Counted from the first letter of the stretch, positions 1 to 7,166 are shown. The stretch: DNA of 18,281 bases from an uncultured Prevotella sp. (GCA_900768785.1 CAAGEG010000170.1:1-18281), one strand, 5' to 3'. Numbers and translations: made by a program. Notes: generated by a model not told the origin, from the sequence alone.

Positions 1-91
1 ATGGTGCGATTTGACCCACAATGAAAGCAGATTTTTTGCCATTGAAAGTTTTTTGCCTATAATATACAGCTAATCAATTAAATACATGGTG

Positions 92-126
92 TTTCAGGTC
101 TCTTTTTGACACTTAAGCCCAGATTT
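92..126. repeat. 35-bp repeat, probable insertion-sequence end (left copy)
   Basis: This stretch is the reverse complement of positions 18182-18216, with 33 of 35 bases identical. The core aggtctctttttgacactta is exact. Reading outward from the window, both copies run in the same sense and then diverge, as the two ends of one element would. The broken DUF4435 reading frame begins immediately to its right, which fits an insertion that removed the 5' part of that gene. No transposase is visible, so the family is unknown. Calling it an IS end is inference; the repeat itself is seen directly. Confidence 0.6.
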
Positions 127-779
127 TTGAACTTCTATTCCCAGAATTCACAATAACTCCTGTCGCTTCATGTAAAGATGTCATCAATTATACAAGGGCA
201 TTTAATAAAATTGAAAGCAAATACTCCGAAGCTTATGGAATCATTGACAGAGACTTCAGAACAACGGAGCAGTTGGACAAACTGAAAACAGAAAATGTAT
301 TCTCATACAATGTAGCAGAAATTGAAAATCTGTTTCTTTTAGAGGATTTTATCAAGGGATTTGCTGAATACAAAAATGAACCTTGTGAAATATCTAAGAT
401 AAAAGACCATATTATGGAGTTGTTTAAGAGAGATGTTCAACAACAAGCATCATTCTATGTAACGCAAAAGATAAATTATTACTTTAGGGAATATCAAGTA
501 AAGAAAGGAAAAACAATTGGCGAAGTCAAAAATGCTTTCACTTCTTTTATATCTGAAATACATATTAGAGAATGGTTTGATGAAAGAGTAAAATACTTAA
601 ACGAAATCGTCGATAATAATAATTATCCAGAAGCTATTTTAGTTTATAATAACAAGGGACTTCATTCTATTATAGAAAGGGTATTCGGAATGTCTTCTTA
701 TAATAAGAAAGCTATAGAATATCTGAAAGCGTCAGGAGATGCAAGGACACTTTTAAGGAAGGCTTTTCCTCAAATTTAG
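127..779 (+). pseudogene. DUF4435 (TOPRIM-like, AriB-type) protein, N-terminally truncated
   Basis: The frame is open from about 117 to the TAG at 777-779. It reads ELLFPEFTITPVASCKDVIN, then AYGIIDRDF, then a segment around FSYNVAEIENLFL. The pattern of a conserved GxIDRDF followed by an (E)xENLFL-type segment is what I know from DUF4435 proteins. That family is TOPRIM-like and includes AriB of the PARIS anti-phage system. No start codon precedes the conserved part: the first possible initiator is TTG at 273, after the acidic IDRDF motif. An upstream stop (114-116) lies inside the flanking repeat. The N-terminal TOPRIM glutamate region is therefore missing, probably cut off by the element at its left. 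The partner ATPase of a PARIS-like pair is not in the window. Family assignment is moderately sure; loss of function is likely. Confidence 0.6.
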
Positions 780-832
780 TATGTTACATAGAATATTTGA
801 TAGTATTACGAAAACAAAAGACCTTTGATATT

Positions 833-1660
833 ATGGGCAAAACAGTAACAACATATTTGATAGACGGAGATCCAAAAGGGACTCAGTATGTGTTCATCAG
901 CAATAAGATTTGCCAGATGTATGTGATTCCTCGTTCTAATCTTTCTATTCTGAATGAGCGACAGGAGTTGCAGACGCCTGCTTTCTATATTTTATTGGGT
1001 GAAGATGAAGCGACAAAGCCAAAGGCATATATTGGTGAGACGGAGAACTTTCGTGAACGGGTGAAAGACCATGATAGCAAGAAAGCGTTTTGGCAAAAGG
1101 CATTGCTGTTTATCTCGAAAGACGCTGCGATGACAAAGGCTGATGTGCAATACTTGGAGCATAGGGCAATCACAGAAGCAAAGATCTCCAACACTTTCGT
1201 TCTGAATGAGAACAAACAGACACCAAAGGCACCTAACCTTCCAGAATACAGAAAGGATGATATGGAGGGGTTCTTTGAAGACGTGAAGTTTCTCACTTCC
1301 TTTATTGGCTGTAACATCTTTGATGTGGCAAAGCCAAAGGAAGAGCATCTGTTCTATACTAAGGGGCGTGGTTGTAACGCCAAAGGTTTCTATGATGCTA
1401 ATGGATTTACTGTATTAAAGGGCAGCATCATTGCTAAATCATCCGTCCCGTCTTTTACTTGGAAAGAGAAACGTGAGAGACTTCTTAAAAATTATACTGT
1501 CAGCAATGATGACAAGTTGGAATTGGAATCAGACAAAACCTTCCCAAGCCCAAGCACAGCTGCCGACTTCTGTATTGGCAGTAGCAATAACGGTTGGCTC
1601 GTTTGGAAAGACAAAGATGGGCAGACATTGGATTCTGTGTATAGAAAGCAATTAGAATAA
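833..1660 (+). CDS. GIY-YIG nuclease family protein with DUF4357-like C-terminus
   Basis: This is a predicted DNA endonuclease of the GIY-YIG fold. With ATG at 833 it has 275 residues. The N-terminal stretch GKTVTTYLIDGDPKG leads into a nuclease core where FYILLG stands for the GIY strand and AYIGETENFRERVKDH supplies the YIG strand plus the helix with the catalytic Arg. The downstream LEHRAI supplies the Glu. The C-terminal part (FYTKGRGCNAKGFYDANGF, later TAADFCIGSSNNGWLVWKDK) matches the DUF4357 domain often fused to GIY-YIG nucleases in restriction and defence islands. The frame is open further upstream and a TTG at 797 could add 12 residues; ATG was preferred, with no clear ribosome site for either. 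It lies 53 bp after the DUF4435 fragment and 23 bp before TcmP. A role against foreign DNA is inferred from fold and context. Confidence 0.82.
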   Translation: MGKTVTTYLIDGDPKGTQYVFISNKICQMYVIPRSNLSILNERQELQTPAFYILLGEDEATKPKAYIGETENFRERVKDHDSKKAFWQKALLFISKDAAMTKADVQYLEHRAITEAKISNTFVLNENKQTPKAPNLPEYRKDDMEGFFEDVKFLTSFIGCNIFDVAKPKEEHLFYTKGRGCNAKGFYDANGFTVLKGSIIAKSSVPSFTWKEKRERLLKNYTVSNDDKLELESDKTFPSPSTAADFCIGSSNNGWLVWKDKDGQTLDSVYRKQLE

Positions 1661-1683
1661 TTAGATTGAGCGAATTAGGCTAT

Positions 1684-2820
1684 ATGGCTAAAAAGGATAT
1701 AAATAAAGATGTATTTACTGAAGAAACAATGCTGAAATTAGAAATATTTCGGCAATGTTTCCGTGAATGGTACCCTGTGTTTGTTCACAACAAATTCATC
1801 TCGCACATATTTGTATATGATATGTTTGCTGGAAGTGGTAAAGATATCGCCCAACACCCAGGATCTCCAATCATACTTTTCCAAGAAGCGCGAGGTGATA
1901 AACGGCAACATTGCAAATCATTGTTAAAGAGAGGAATCCCATTCATTACATTTGGTTATAATGAATTAGATGAAGTTAAGAGGACAGAACTGGAATCTAA
2001 TGTGTCGACAGAATTTACTCTATGCAAATCACAATGTATAGAAAAGGTATGTCCTTTTCAAAATGCATTCTTTTTTGAATCACAAGATTTCTCCTCATTG
2101 ATTAACAACAGAAGATTAAATCAGATATTGTCCAATGCAAAATATGCAAAATTTATTTTGCTTGATCAATATGGTTTTAAGCAAATTAATGATGATGTTT
2201 TTCTTAAATTGGTTAATTCACCGACAACAGACTTTGTCTTCTTCATAGCATCTTCTTTTATTAAACGATTTAAGGATTTACCTGCTGTTACAGCCTATTT
2301 CAAAAAAAATAAAATTTCATTTGATGAAACACAACCAAAGGAATGTCATAAGGTTATAACGGATTATTTTAGGAGTTTGATTCCTGCAGATAAAAAGTAT
2401 TATCTACATTCTTTTACAATTCAAAAAGGAAGCAATTACTATGGGCTAATCTTTGGTTCTGCTCATTCGCTAGGAATGGAAAAGTTTGTCAAGGTTTGTT
2501 GGAAGGAAGATAGGCAAGCAGGAGAGTCAAATTGTAATCTTTATAATGATTTTGAACCTGGTACACTGTTTTACGACCCACAATATACAAATAAGAAGAC
2601 ACGTATAATTAAGGAAATCAAAGAAAAAATACTTAATTCTACCATCAAAGACAATATTACAGGATTGGATTATGCCTTAGAATGTGGCTGTGAGCCCAAA
2701 TTGTTTGTTGAAGTAATGGATTCTATGATAAAAGAGAATAGAGTTAAGATTTTGGGCACTTACAACAAACAGGCAACAAATATTCATAAGGCAAATATAT
2801 ATAAAATAGAACTGAAATGA
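1684..2820 (+). CDS. tcmP: Three-Cys-motif partner protein TcmP
   Basis: The protein has 378 residues from ATG at 1684; a TTG at 1666 is less likely because relatives start MAKK. It resembles the TcmP family, named because it is regularly encoded beside a Gp37/Gp68 (DUF5131) protein, exactly as here with a 4-bp ATGA overlap. The motif VYDMFAGSGKD at residues 44-54 resembles motif I of Rossmann-fold methyltransferases. A second block, LLDQYGF with D161, sits where a methyltransferase catalytic loop would lie. The C-terminal third looks like a winged helix. A cysteine cluster C114-x3-C118-x4-C123 could bind metal. The biochemical activity is not established to my knowledge. Its codons are much more AT-rich than those of the GIY-YIG and AlbA genes beside it. 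Family call is firm; a nucleic-acid-modifying role is inference. Confidence 0.85.
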   Translation: MAKKDINKDVFTEETMLKLEIFRQCFREWYPVFVHNKFISHIFVYDMFAGSGKDIAQHPGSPIILFQEARGDKRQHCKSLLKRGIPFITFGYNELDEVKRTELESNVSTEFTLCKSQCIEKVCPFQNAFFFESQDFSSLINNRRLNQILSNAKYAKFILLDQYGFKQINDDVFLKLVNSPTTDFVFFIASSFIKRFKDLPAVTAYFKKNKISFDETQPKECHKVITDYFRSLIPADKKYYLHSFTIQKGSNYYGLIFGSAHSLGMEKFVKVCWKEDRQAGESNCNLYNDFEPGTLFYDPQYTNKKTRIIKEIKEKILNSTIKDNITGLDYALECGCEPKLFVEVMDSMIKENRVKILGTYNKQATNIHKANIYKIELK

Positions 2821-3548
2821 GAACAACCAAAATAGAATGGACAGAACGAACCTGGAATCCAGTCACAGGGTGTAATAAGATTTCTGAAGGATGTCGTCAT
2901 TGTTATGCAGAGATGATGACAAGGCGTTTGTTTGCTATGGGTAATCCAAAGTATGCGAACAACTTCATACCCACAGAACATCCGGAAGATTTGTTGGAAC
3001 CATACAACTGGAGAAAGCAATCAACTGTTTTTGTCTGCTCTATGAGTGATTTGTTCAATGAAAAAATTTCTTTTAATTTCATTGACAAGGTGTTTAACGT
3101 TATTAAAGATACTCCTCAACATACATATCAAATACTAACGAAAAGAGAGAAGCGGATGGCGGAGTATTTTGAAAGCAGAGTTATTCCACCTAACGCATGG
3201 ATCGGTGTTACTGTAGAAAATAGGAATGCTATTGAACGGATTGATTCGATTAGGCACCTTGATGCGAAAGTGAAATTTTTATCATGTGAGCCCCTTCTGG
3301 AAGATTTAGGGGAATTGGAACTAGATGGAATAAATTGGATTATTGTTGGGGGTGAAAGTGGTGTTTCTGCTAGGCCCATGAATGAAAAATGGGTCGTAAA
3401 CATAATGAACCAAGCTCATCAACTAAACATACCATTCTTTTTTAAACAATGGGGAACATGGGGATGTGATGGAATTAAACGTAATAAAAGAAAAAATGGC
3501 AAACTTATAAATGGAAAAATAGTTCAAGAATTCCCAATAGTTGATTAA
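2817..3548 (+). CDS. DUF5131 / phage Gp37-Gp68 family protein (three-Cys motif)
   Basis: This 243-residue protein opens with KIEWTERTWNPVTGCNKISE and then GCRHCYAE. C19, C26 and C29 give the CX6CX2C signature of the phage Gp37/Gp68 family, which resembles a radical-SAM cluster site but is not the canonical CX3CX2C. Further family blocks are MSDLFNEKI, the QILTKR segment, WIGVTVEN, FLSCEPLLE and WIIVGGESG near the C-terminus, so the protein appears full length. The start overlaps the tcmP stop by 4 bases, pointing to translational coupling, and the stop overlaps the next start by one base (TAATG). The pairing with TcmP is the known genomic association of this family. A [4Fe-4S]/SAM-dependent reaction on nucleic acid is a reasonable guess, but no substrate can be read from the sequence. 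Confidence 0.88.
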   Translation: MRTTKIEWTERTWNPVTGCNKISEGCRHCYAEMMTRRLFAMGNPKYANNFIPTEHPEDLLEPYNWRKQSTVFVCSMSDLFNEKISFNFIDKVFNVIKDTPQHTYQILTKREKRMAEYFESRVIPPNAWIGVTVENRNAIERIDSIRHLDAKVKFLSCEPLLEDLGELELDGINWIIVGGESGVSARPMNEKWVVNIMNQAHQLNIPFFFKQWGTWGCDGIKRNKRKNGKLINGKIVQEFPIVD

Positions 3549-4102
3549 TGCTTATGATGACCATACAAGAAATATCAACCCGTAAAGAAGATCAAACATT
3601 TGACTGCAAAAGCATTCAAATAGACCCGAAGGCTTTGGCTGTTCCCATCGTAGCATTTGCCAATGCGGATGGTGGCGTAATAGCCATTGGAGTTTCGGAT
3701 AAGACTCGGAAGATTGAAGGAGTTGACCAGCATATGGAGAAGTTGAACGAACTGCTGCGTGTGCCGTTTGATTTCTGCAATCCTTCAGTTCCAGTGACAT
3801 GCTCATACCTGCCTTGTACGGATAAGGATGGGAACGAGAACCGTATCTTGTTGATTGAGATTCCTGCTAGTTCTAGCCTGCATACCAACCAGGCAGATGA
3901 AGCCTTTATGCGTGTGGGTGATAAGAGCCGGAAACTAACCTTCGATGAGCGGGTGGTGCAGCTGATGTACGACAAAGGGGAGCGCTATTACGAAGATACA
4001 GCTGTGTATGACGCAACCATCGATGACATTGACATGGATGCTGTTGCTGACTATGCCAAAATGGTCGGCTATGGGAAAAGTCCCTTGCAATACTTGCGAT
4101 AG
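3548..4102 (+). pseudogene. AlbA_2/Schlafen-like DNA-binding ATPase-type protein, N-terminal part, ended by an in-frame TAG
   Basis: The 184 residues up to the TAG form an AlbA_2 (divergent AAA-4/Schlafen-like) domain. It shows EDQTFDCKSIQIDPKALAVP, then IVAFANADGGVIAIGVSDKT, then EAFMRVGDKSRKL. The reading frame continues without a shift past the TAG at 4100-4102. The local reading LR-stop-NNGFV matches LRENNGF as I remember it from intact relatives, so one change from GAG to TAG would explain the break. The rest of the protein follows at 4115-5134. The start overlaps the DUF5131 stop by one base. Such proteins usually act as ATP-binding regulators with a C-terminal winged helix, and some sit in defence islands. 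The fragment alone lacks the ATP-binding part and is probably not functional unless the TAG is read through. Confidence 0.75.
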
Positions 4103-4114
4103 AACAATGGTTTT

Positions 4115-5134
4115 GTGAAGACTAACAAGAAGGCTGCGATTAAGCGAGAGCAGAGCGATGCTCGCATCAGCTCTGCCGAGCGTGAGCAGGCTCGACTGGG
4201 GGTCAATGGTGAAGAAGAGGTGAGCACCGCTTGCATTCTTCTCTTTGGCAAGTATCCCCAGAAGTTCTTCCCCCGGGCCCGCACTCGCTTTATTAGATAC
4301 GAAGGTGTTGATGAGAAGGTGGGCGCAGAGATGAACGTCATCAAGGATGTTACATTTGAGGGAACTATCTTGAACCAGGTCAAGAAGACGATAGAGTTTA
4401 TCGAGACTCAGGTTAGGGAGCATACATTTCTGGGACAACATGCTCAGTTCGTAACAAAGCGTGATTACCCAGAATTCGTCATTCAAGAGATGACTGTCAA
4501 CGCTTGCTGCCACAGAGCATACAACATCAAGGGCACAGAGATACAAATCAAAATGTTTGATGACCGGTTGGTGTTTGAATCTCCGGGCAAGCTTCCAGGA
4601 CAAGTGAAGCCTAACAACATCCGGCATACTCACTTCTCTCGTAATCCCAAGATAGCAGCATTCCTCAAAGCATATAACTTTGTCAAGGAGTTTGGCGAGG
4701 GCTTTGACCGTATTTGTCGTGAACAAGAGGCTAATGGTGCAAATGCCCCATCCTTCAGGACTGATGAGTTCATCTTGAAGATTACTGTGCCAAAGGTAGC
4801 AGAAAACGTACAGAAGCAAAGCGAAAACGTAACAGAAAACGGTGGAAAGGTAGCAGAAAACCATAATGGGGTAGCAGAAAAGGTAGCAGAAAATCATGGC
4901 AAGGTAACAGAAAAGTTAAGAGAAAAGGCTGCTGCATTGGGAGAGACATTAACAGCTAATAGAATCAAGATACTTGAACTGATGATAGAAGATCCGTATA
5001 TATCGAGAGCTGACTTGGCAAATAATGTTGGAATTAGCGAAACTTCGATTTACCGCAATATTGAAGCCATGCGTGGTAAATATCTCCGTCGAGTAGGTCC
5101 AGACAAAGGTGGCTTTTGGGAAATCATTATTTGA
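4115..5134 (+). pseudogene. AlbA_2/Schlafen-like ATPase-type protein, C-terminal part (HATPase_c_4 plus winged helix)
   Basis: This 339-residue stretch is the continuation of 3548-4102 in the same frame after the amber codon, with GTG at 4115 as a possible restart. It carries the HATPase_c_4 region: ILLFGKYPQKFFPRARTRFI, then YPEFVIQEMTVNACCHRAYN with the Glu-Asn pair typical of GHKL ATP sites, FESPGKLPG, and FVKEFGEGFDRICRE. Then follows a linker with in-frame repeats (4795-4914) and a C-terminal winged helix around ISRADLANNVGISETSIYRN. Base composition is close to 50% GC in places (30 of 60 at 4201-4260), far above the flanking tcmP and abiH genes, which points to a different origin. Translation of this half would need reinitiation or amber readthrough. 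Domain call is firm; expression is uncertain. Confidence 0.75.
4795..4914 (+). repeat. Six in-frame 12-bp repeats encoding a heptad-like linker
   Basis: Units of the form ggta[g/a]cagaaaa begin at 4795, 4828 (with c first), 4849, 4870, 4882 and 4903. The offsets are 33, 21, 21, 12 and 21 bases, all multiples of three, and 21 bases is one seven-residue heptad. They encode VAEN/VTEN/VAEK units between the ATPase part and the winged helix. A short coiled coil or flexible spacer is likely, and the unit number may vary between strains. Confidence 0.7.
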
Positions 5135-5178
5135 TGAGGATATGATGCTAAAACGAAAAAAGGAACAAGAATAAAACG

Positions 5179-5625
5179 ATGAAGCATTTGTATATAATAG
5201 GCAATGGCTTTGATATCCATCATAAAATAAATAGCAGCTATAGCAATTTTAGAGATTGGATGGAAAACTATTACCCATCTATATTGGAAGATGTCGAAAA
5301 TGTTTATGGTTATTGTGATGCTGACTGGTGGGCTGATTTTGAAAATAATTTAGCTTCATTGGATGCCGTGGAATTTTCAAGTAATATAGTATTTGAGAAT
5401 CAACCAGACTTGTTGTCAGATCATTGTGATAGAATTTGGATAGATGCCCAAATCGAAGTTGAGAACCAATTGAATGCTATTTATGCTGAGATTCGTGAGC
5501 GATTTCATGAATGGATAATGCAACTTAACAAACCACTTAGTGACAAGAAAGTTAAAATAGAGCAAAACTCTAATTTTTCATTTTTGTTACTCGTTTGTTA
5601 TTTGTTACTTGAAAAATTCTTGTAA
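5179..5625 (+). pseudogene. abiH: AbiH-type abortive-infection protein, C-terminally truncated
   Basis: The N-terminus KHLYIIGNGFDIHHKINSSY is the signature of the AbiH family, linked to abortive infection against phages in lactococci. The match continues through DADWWADFENNLASLD to about KVKIEQNS (near 5572). There an intact member would be expected to go on to its NYT-containing second half. Instead the frame runs into a low-complexity hydrophobic tail (SFLLLVCYLLLEKFL) and stops at 148 residues, roughly half the usual length. The new tail is encoded by the GTTAC-repeat region next to the tRNA, so recombination at the island end probably removed the 3' half. It starts 44 bp after the AlbA-type gene on the same strand. 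A working protein is unlikely. Confidence 0.75.
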
Positions 5626-5769
5626 CTCATTGATATTAAGAGAGTAACAAAACGCATAGACATTCCTTTGGAAAGTAAGCGAAAAACACGGAAAATAATA
5701 CGACCTTTGCACCCTGCCAACGATGGGCAAAAGTGGAGTTTTGGTTGAATTGTTACACTTATGTTACAC
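5582..5769. other. Cluster of GTTAC repeats at the island end, candidate integrase arm sites
   Basis: GTTAC or its complement occurs at 5586, 5604, 5622, 5644, 5752 and 5763. An exact 11-base inverted repeat pairs ttttgttactc (5582-5592) with gagtaacaaaa (5642-5652). A direct repeat tgttacac lies at 5751 and 5762, 11 bp apart, one helical turn. The cluster fills the gap between truncated abiH and tRNA-Leu. Tyrosine integrases bind short repeated arm sites near attachment sites, so this is a plausible attachment-site flank. No integrase gene is present, so this is inference. Confidence 0.4.
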
Positions 5770-5778
5770 CTTTGAAAT

Positions 5779-5818
5779 TAAAAAAGTGCCACAAATCATT
5801 GATTTGCAGCACTTTTGC
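5779..5818 (-). terminator. Terminator of tRNA-Leu
   Basis: An interrupted hairpin pairs aaaagtgc and caaatca (5782-5798) with tgatttg and gcactttt (5800-5816), with two mismatched positions between the arms. Read on the - strand it lies just after the tRNA 3' end and is followed by TTTTTTAATTT, the form of an intrinsic terminator. Confidence 0.65.
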
Positions 5819-5831
5819 ACTTTGTACTATG

Positions 5832-5913
5832 TACCCAGAGCCGGGGTCGAACCGGCACGGATTGCTCCACTGGTGTTTGAGACCAGCGCGTCTACCGATT
5901 CCGCCATCTGGGC
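5832..5913 (-). tRNA. tRNA-Leu (anticodon CAA)
   Basis: On the - strand the gene begins GCCCAGATGGCGGAATCGG and ends with the T-arm GGTTCGACCCC and acceptor TCTGGGT plus discriminator A at 5832. The anticodon arm CTGGT-CTCAAAC-ACCAG gives anticodon CAA, which reads UUG leucine codons. The long variable arm and 82-nt length are those of a class II tRNA. The CCA end is not encoded. A matching promoter lies upstream and a terminator downstream. Its 3' end faces the accessory island, as expected if the island integrated at this tRNA. Confidence 0.95.
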
Positions 5914-5951
5914 TTTTATAAGCAAAAGCTTTGTATGCGCTGATTGCGGAT

Positions 5952-5983
5952 GCAAAGATAGGACAAAAAACTGAAATGCCAAA
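5952..5983 (-). promoter_or_regulatory. Promoter of tRNA-Leu
   Basis: On the - strand TTTG (5983-5980), a 19-base spacer and TATCTTTGC (5960-5952) match the Bacteroidetes -33/-7 consensus with ideal spacing, about 40 bases before the tRNA 5' end. Confidence 0.75.
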
Positions 5984-6010
5984 TATTTATTTGAAAAAAC
6001 TTTAAAATAA

Positions 6011-6041
6011 TTGGTTTTAACGATTATTGTTAGTACCTTCG
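6011..6041 (+). promoter_or_regulatory. Promoter of manC
   Basis: TTGG at 6011-6014, a 19-base spacer and TACCTTCG at 6034-6041 fit the TTTG-N19-TAnnTTTG form with one change in each box. This leaves a leader of about 30 bases before the manC ATG. Confidence 0.55.
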
Positions 6042-6077
6042 TGAACAGAATGGATAATAACATCATATATTTATATT

Positions 6078-7166
6078 ATGGAAAACACGAACAATTTTTG
6101 CTTGATACTTGCAGGGGGTAAGGGACGCAGGTTGTGGCCTTGCAGTAGAGAAGAGTATCCGAAACAATTTCTTGACTTTTTCTCTACAGGGAAGACGCTT
6201 CTTCAGCAGACGTATGATCGTATAGCGGCTTTTATTCCTAAATCAAACATATATGTCAGTACTAATGAGGCTTATGAAAAAATTGTAAGAGAGCAGTTAC
6301 CGGAATTGCCTTCAACAAACATTTTAGCAGAACCGATACATAGAAATACTGCTCCGAGTGTGGCTTGGGCTACTTATCGGTTATTACATATTAATAAGTT
6401 AGCGCGACTTGTTGTTGTTCCATCAGACCAAACGGTATTTGATGAGGCTACTTTTGCAAAGAATATTTGTACGGGTCTTGATTTTGTGGGGTGTAACGAC
6501 CGCTTGTTGACAATGGGTGTTAAGCCCACGAGACCAGAACCGGGTTATGGATATGTGCAACTTGGAGAGGCTACGGATACTGAAAACGTTTATAACGTAA
6601 AATCTTTTACAGAGAAACCTGACCGAGAATTTGCTCGCATGTTTATGGAAAGTGGTGAATTTTATTGGAACACGGGCTTGTTTCTTGCCAATGTTAAATA
6701 TCTTAGGGAGTGTCTGAAAAAGATTTTTCCACCAGTATTGCGCCTTATTGATGACCCGGACGATAGTAATTATAGCCTTCAGCGTGAGCTTAATTATGTT
6801 GCGGAAAAGTTTGCTTCTTATCCGAATCTGTCTATTGATTATGGTATATTGGAGAAGAGCGATAATGTGTGTATGATGCGTTGTGGTTTCGGTTGGGCAG
6901 ATTTGGGTACGTGGCATTCGGCTTATGAAAGTTTAAGTCATGGTAATGATAACTTGGTTATCGGTGCACGTACGATTATTGAGGATAGTCGCAACAATAT
7001 AATAAAGTTACCCGATGATCACATTGGTATTATTAACGGTCTAGACGGCTTTATCGTGGCAGAGAAAGATAAGGTTTTGCTAATATGTAAAAAGGAAGAT
7101 TCATCGGCTCTTATAAAGAAATATATTAATGAAGTTCAAGTTAGATATGGTGATGAGTTTCTATAA
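6078..7166 (+). CDS. manC: Mannose-1-phosphate guanylyltransferase
   Basis: The enzyme joins mannose-1-phosphate and GTP to make GDP-mannose, the donor for mannose and GDP-fucose glycans of lipopolysaccharide, capsule and glycoproteins. The nucleotide-binding signature is LILAGGKGRRLWPCSREEYP (residues 9-28), followed by the PKQF block with K29. Later come AEPIHRNTAPSVAWA, the YGYVQLG segment, FTEKPD, FYWNTGLF and the GWADLGTW block, all in family order. At 362 residues it is the monofunctional form, without the C-terminal phosphomannose isomerase cupin of the longer bifunctional proteins. The ATG at 6078 sits shortly after a good promoter. It appears to be a single-gene unit, ending at a hairpin shared with the convergent hit gene. 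Confidence 0.93.
   Translation: MENTNNFCLILAGGKGRRLWPCSREEYPKQFLDFFSTGKTLLQQTYDRIAAFIPKSNIYVSTNEAYEKIVREQLPELPSTNILAEPIHRNTAPSVAWATYRLLHINKLARLVVVPSDQTVFDEATFAKNICTGLDFVGCNDRLLTMGVKPTRPEPGYGYVQLGEATDTENVYNVKSFTEKPDREFARMFMESGEFYWNTGLFLANVKYLRECLKKIFPPVLRLIDDPDDSNYSLQRELNYVAEKFASYPNLSIDYGILEKSDNVCMMRCGFGWADLGTWHSAYESLSHGNDNLVIGARTIIEDSRNNIIKLPDDHIGIINGLDGFIVAEKDKVLLICKKEDSSALIKKYINEVQVRYGDEFL

Noticed and set aside
992..1348. Two overlapping - strand frames over 100 residues opposite the GIY-YIG gene
   Set aside because: They are shadows of a well-supported gene with typical domain motifs on the + strand.
4100..4102. TAG as a reassigned sense codon, as in some gut phages
   Set aside because: The DUF4435 frame itself ends at a TAG (777-779), and the other genes in the island use ordinary stops; a single nonsense change is simpler.
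3935..4897. 320-residue open frame on the - strand opposite the AlbA-type gene
   Set aside because: It is antisense to recognisable AlbA_2/HATPase sequence. Its start MIFCYLFCYPIMVFCYL is just the reverse of the agaaaa repeats, and it resembles no known protein.
4795..4914. Possible CRISPR array because of regular repeats
   Set aside because: Units are 12 bp, in frame inside a coding region, and the spacing is far too short for repeats and spacers.
5660..5760. Promoter-like GACCTTTGC near 5702-5710 for a small gene before the tRNA
   Set aside because: No -33 TTTG lies at the right distance and no meaningful gene follows; it may be a relic of a lost integrase promoter.
5723..6066. Short frames on both strands around the tRNA (5723-5974 + and 5827-6066 -)
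   Set aside because: They run through the tRNA-Leu gene and its promoter and have no protein-like features.
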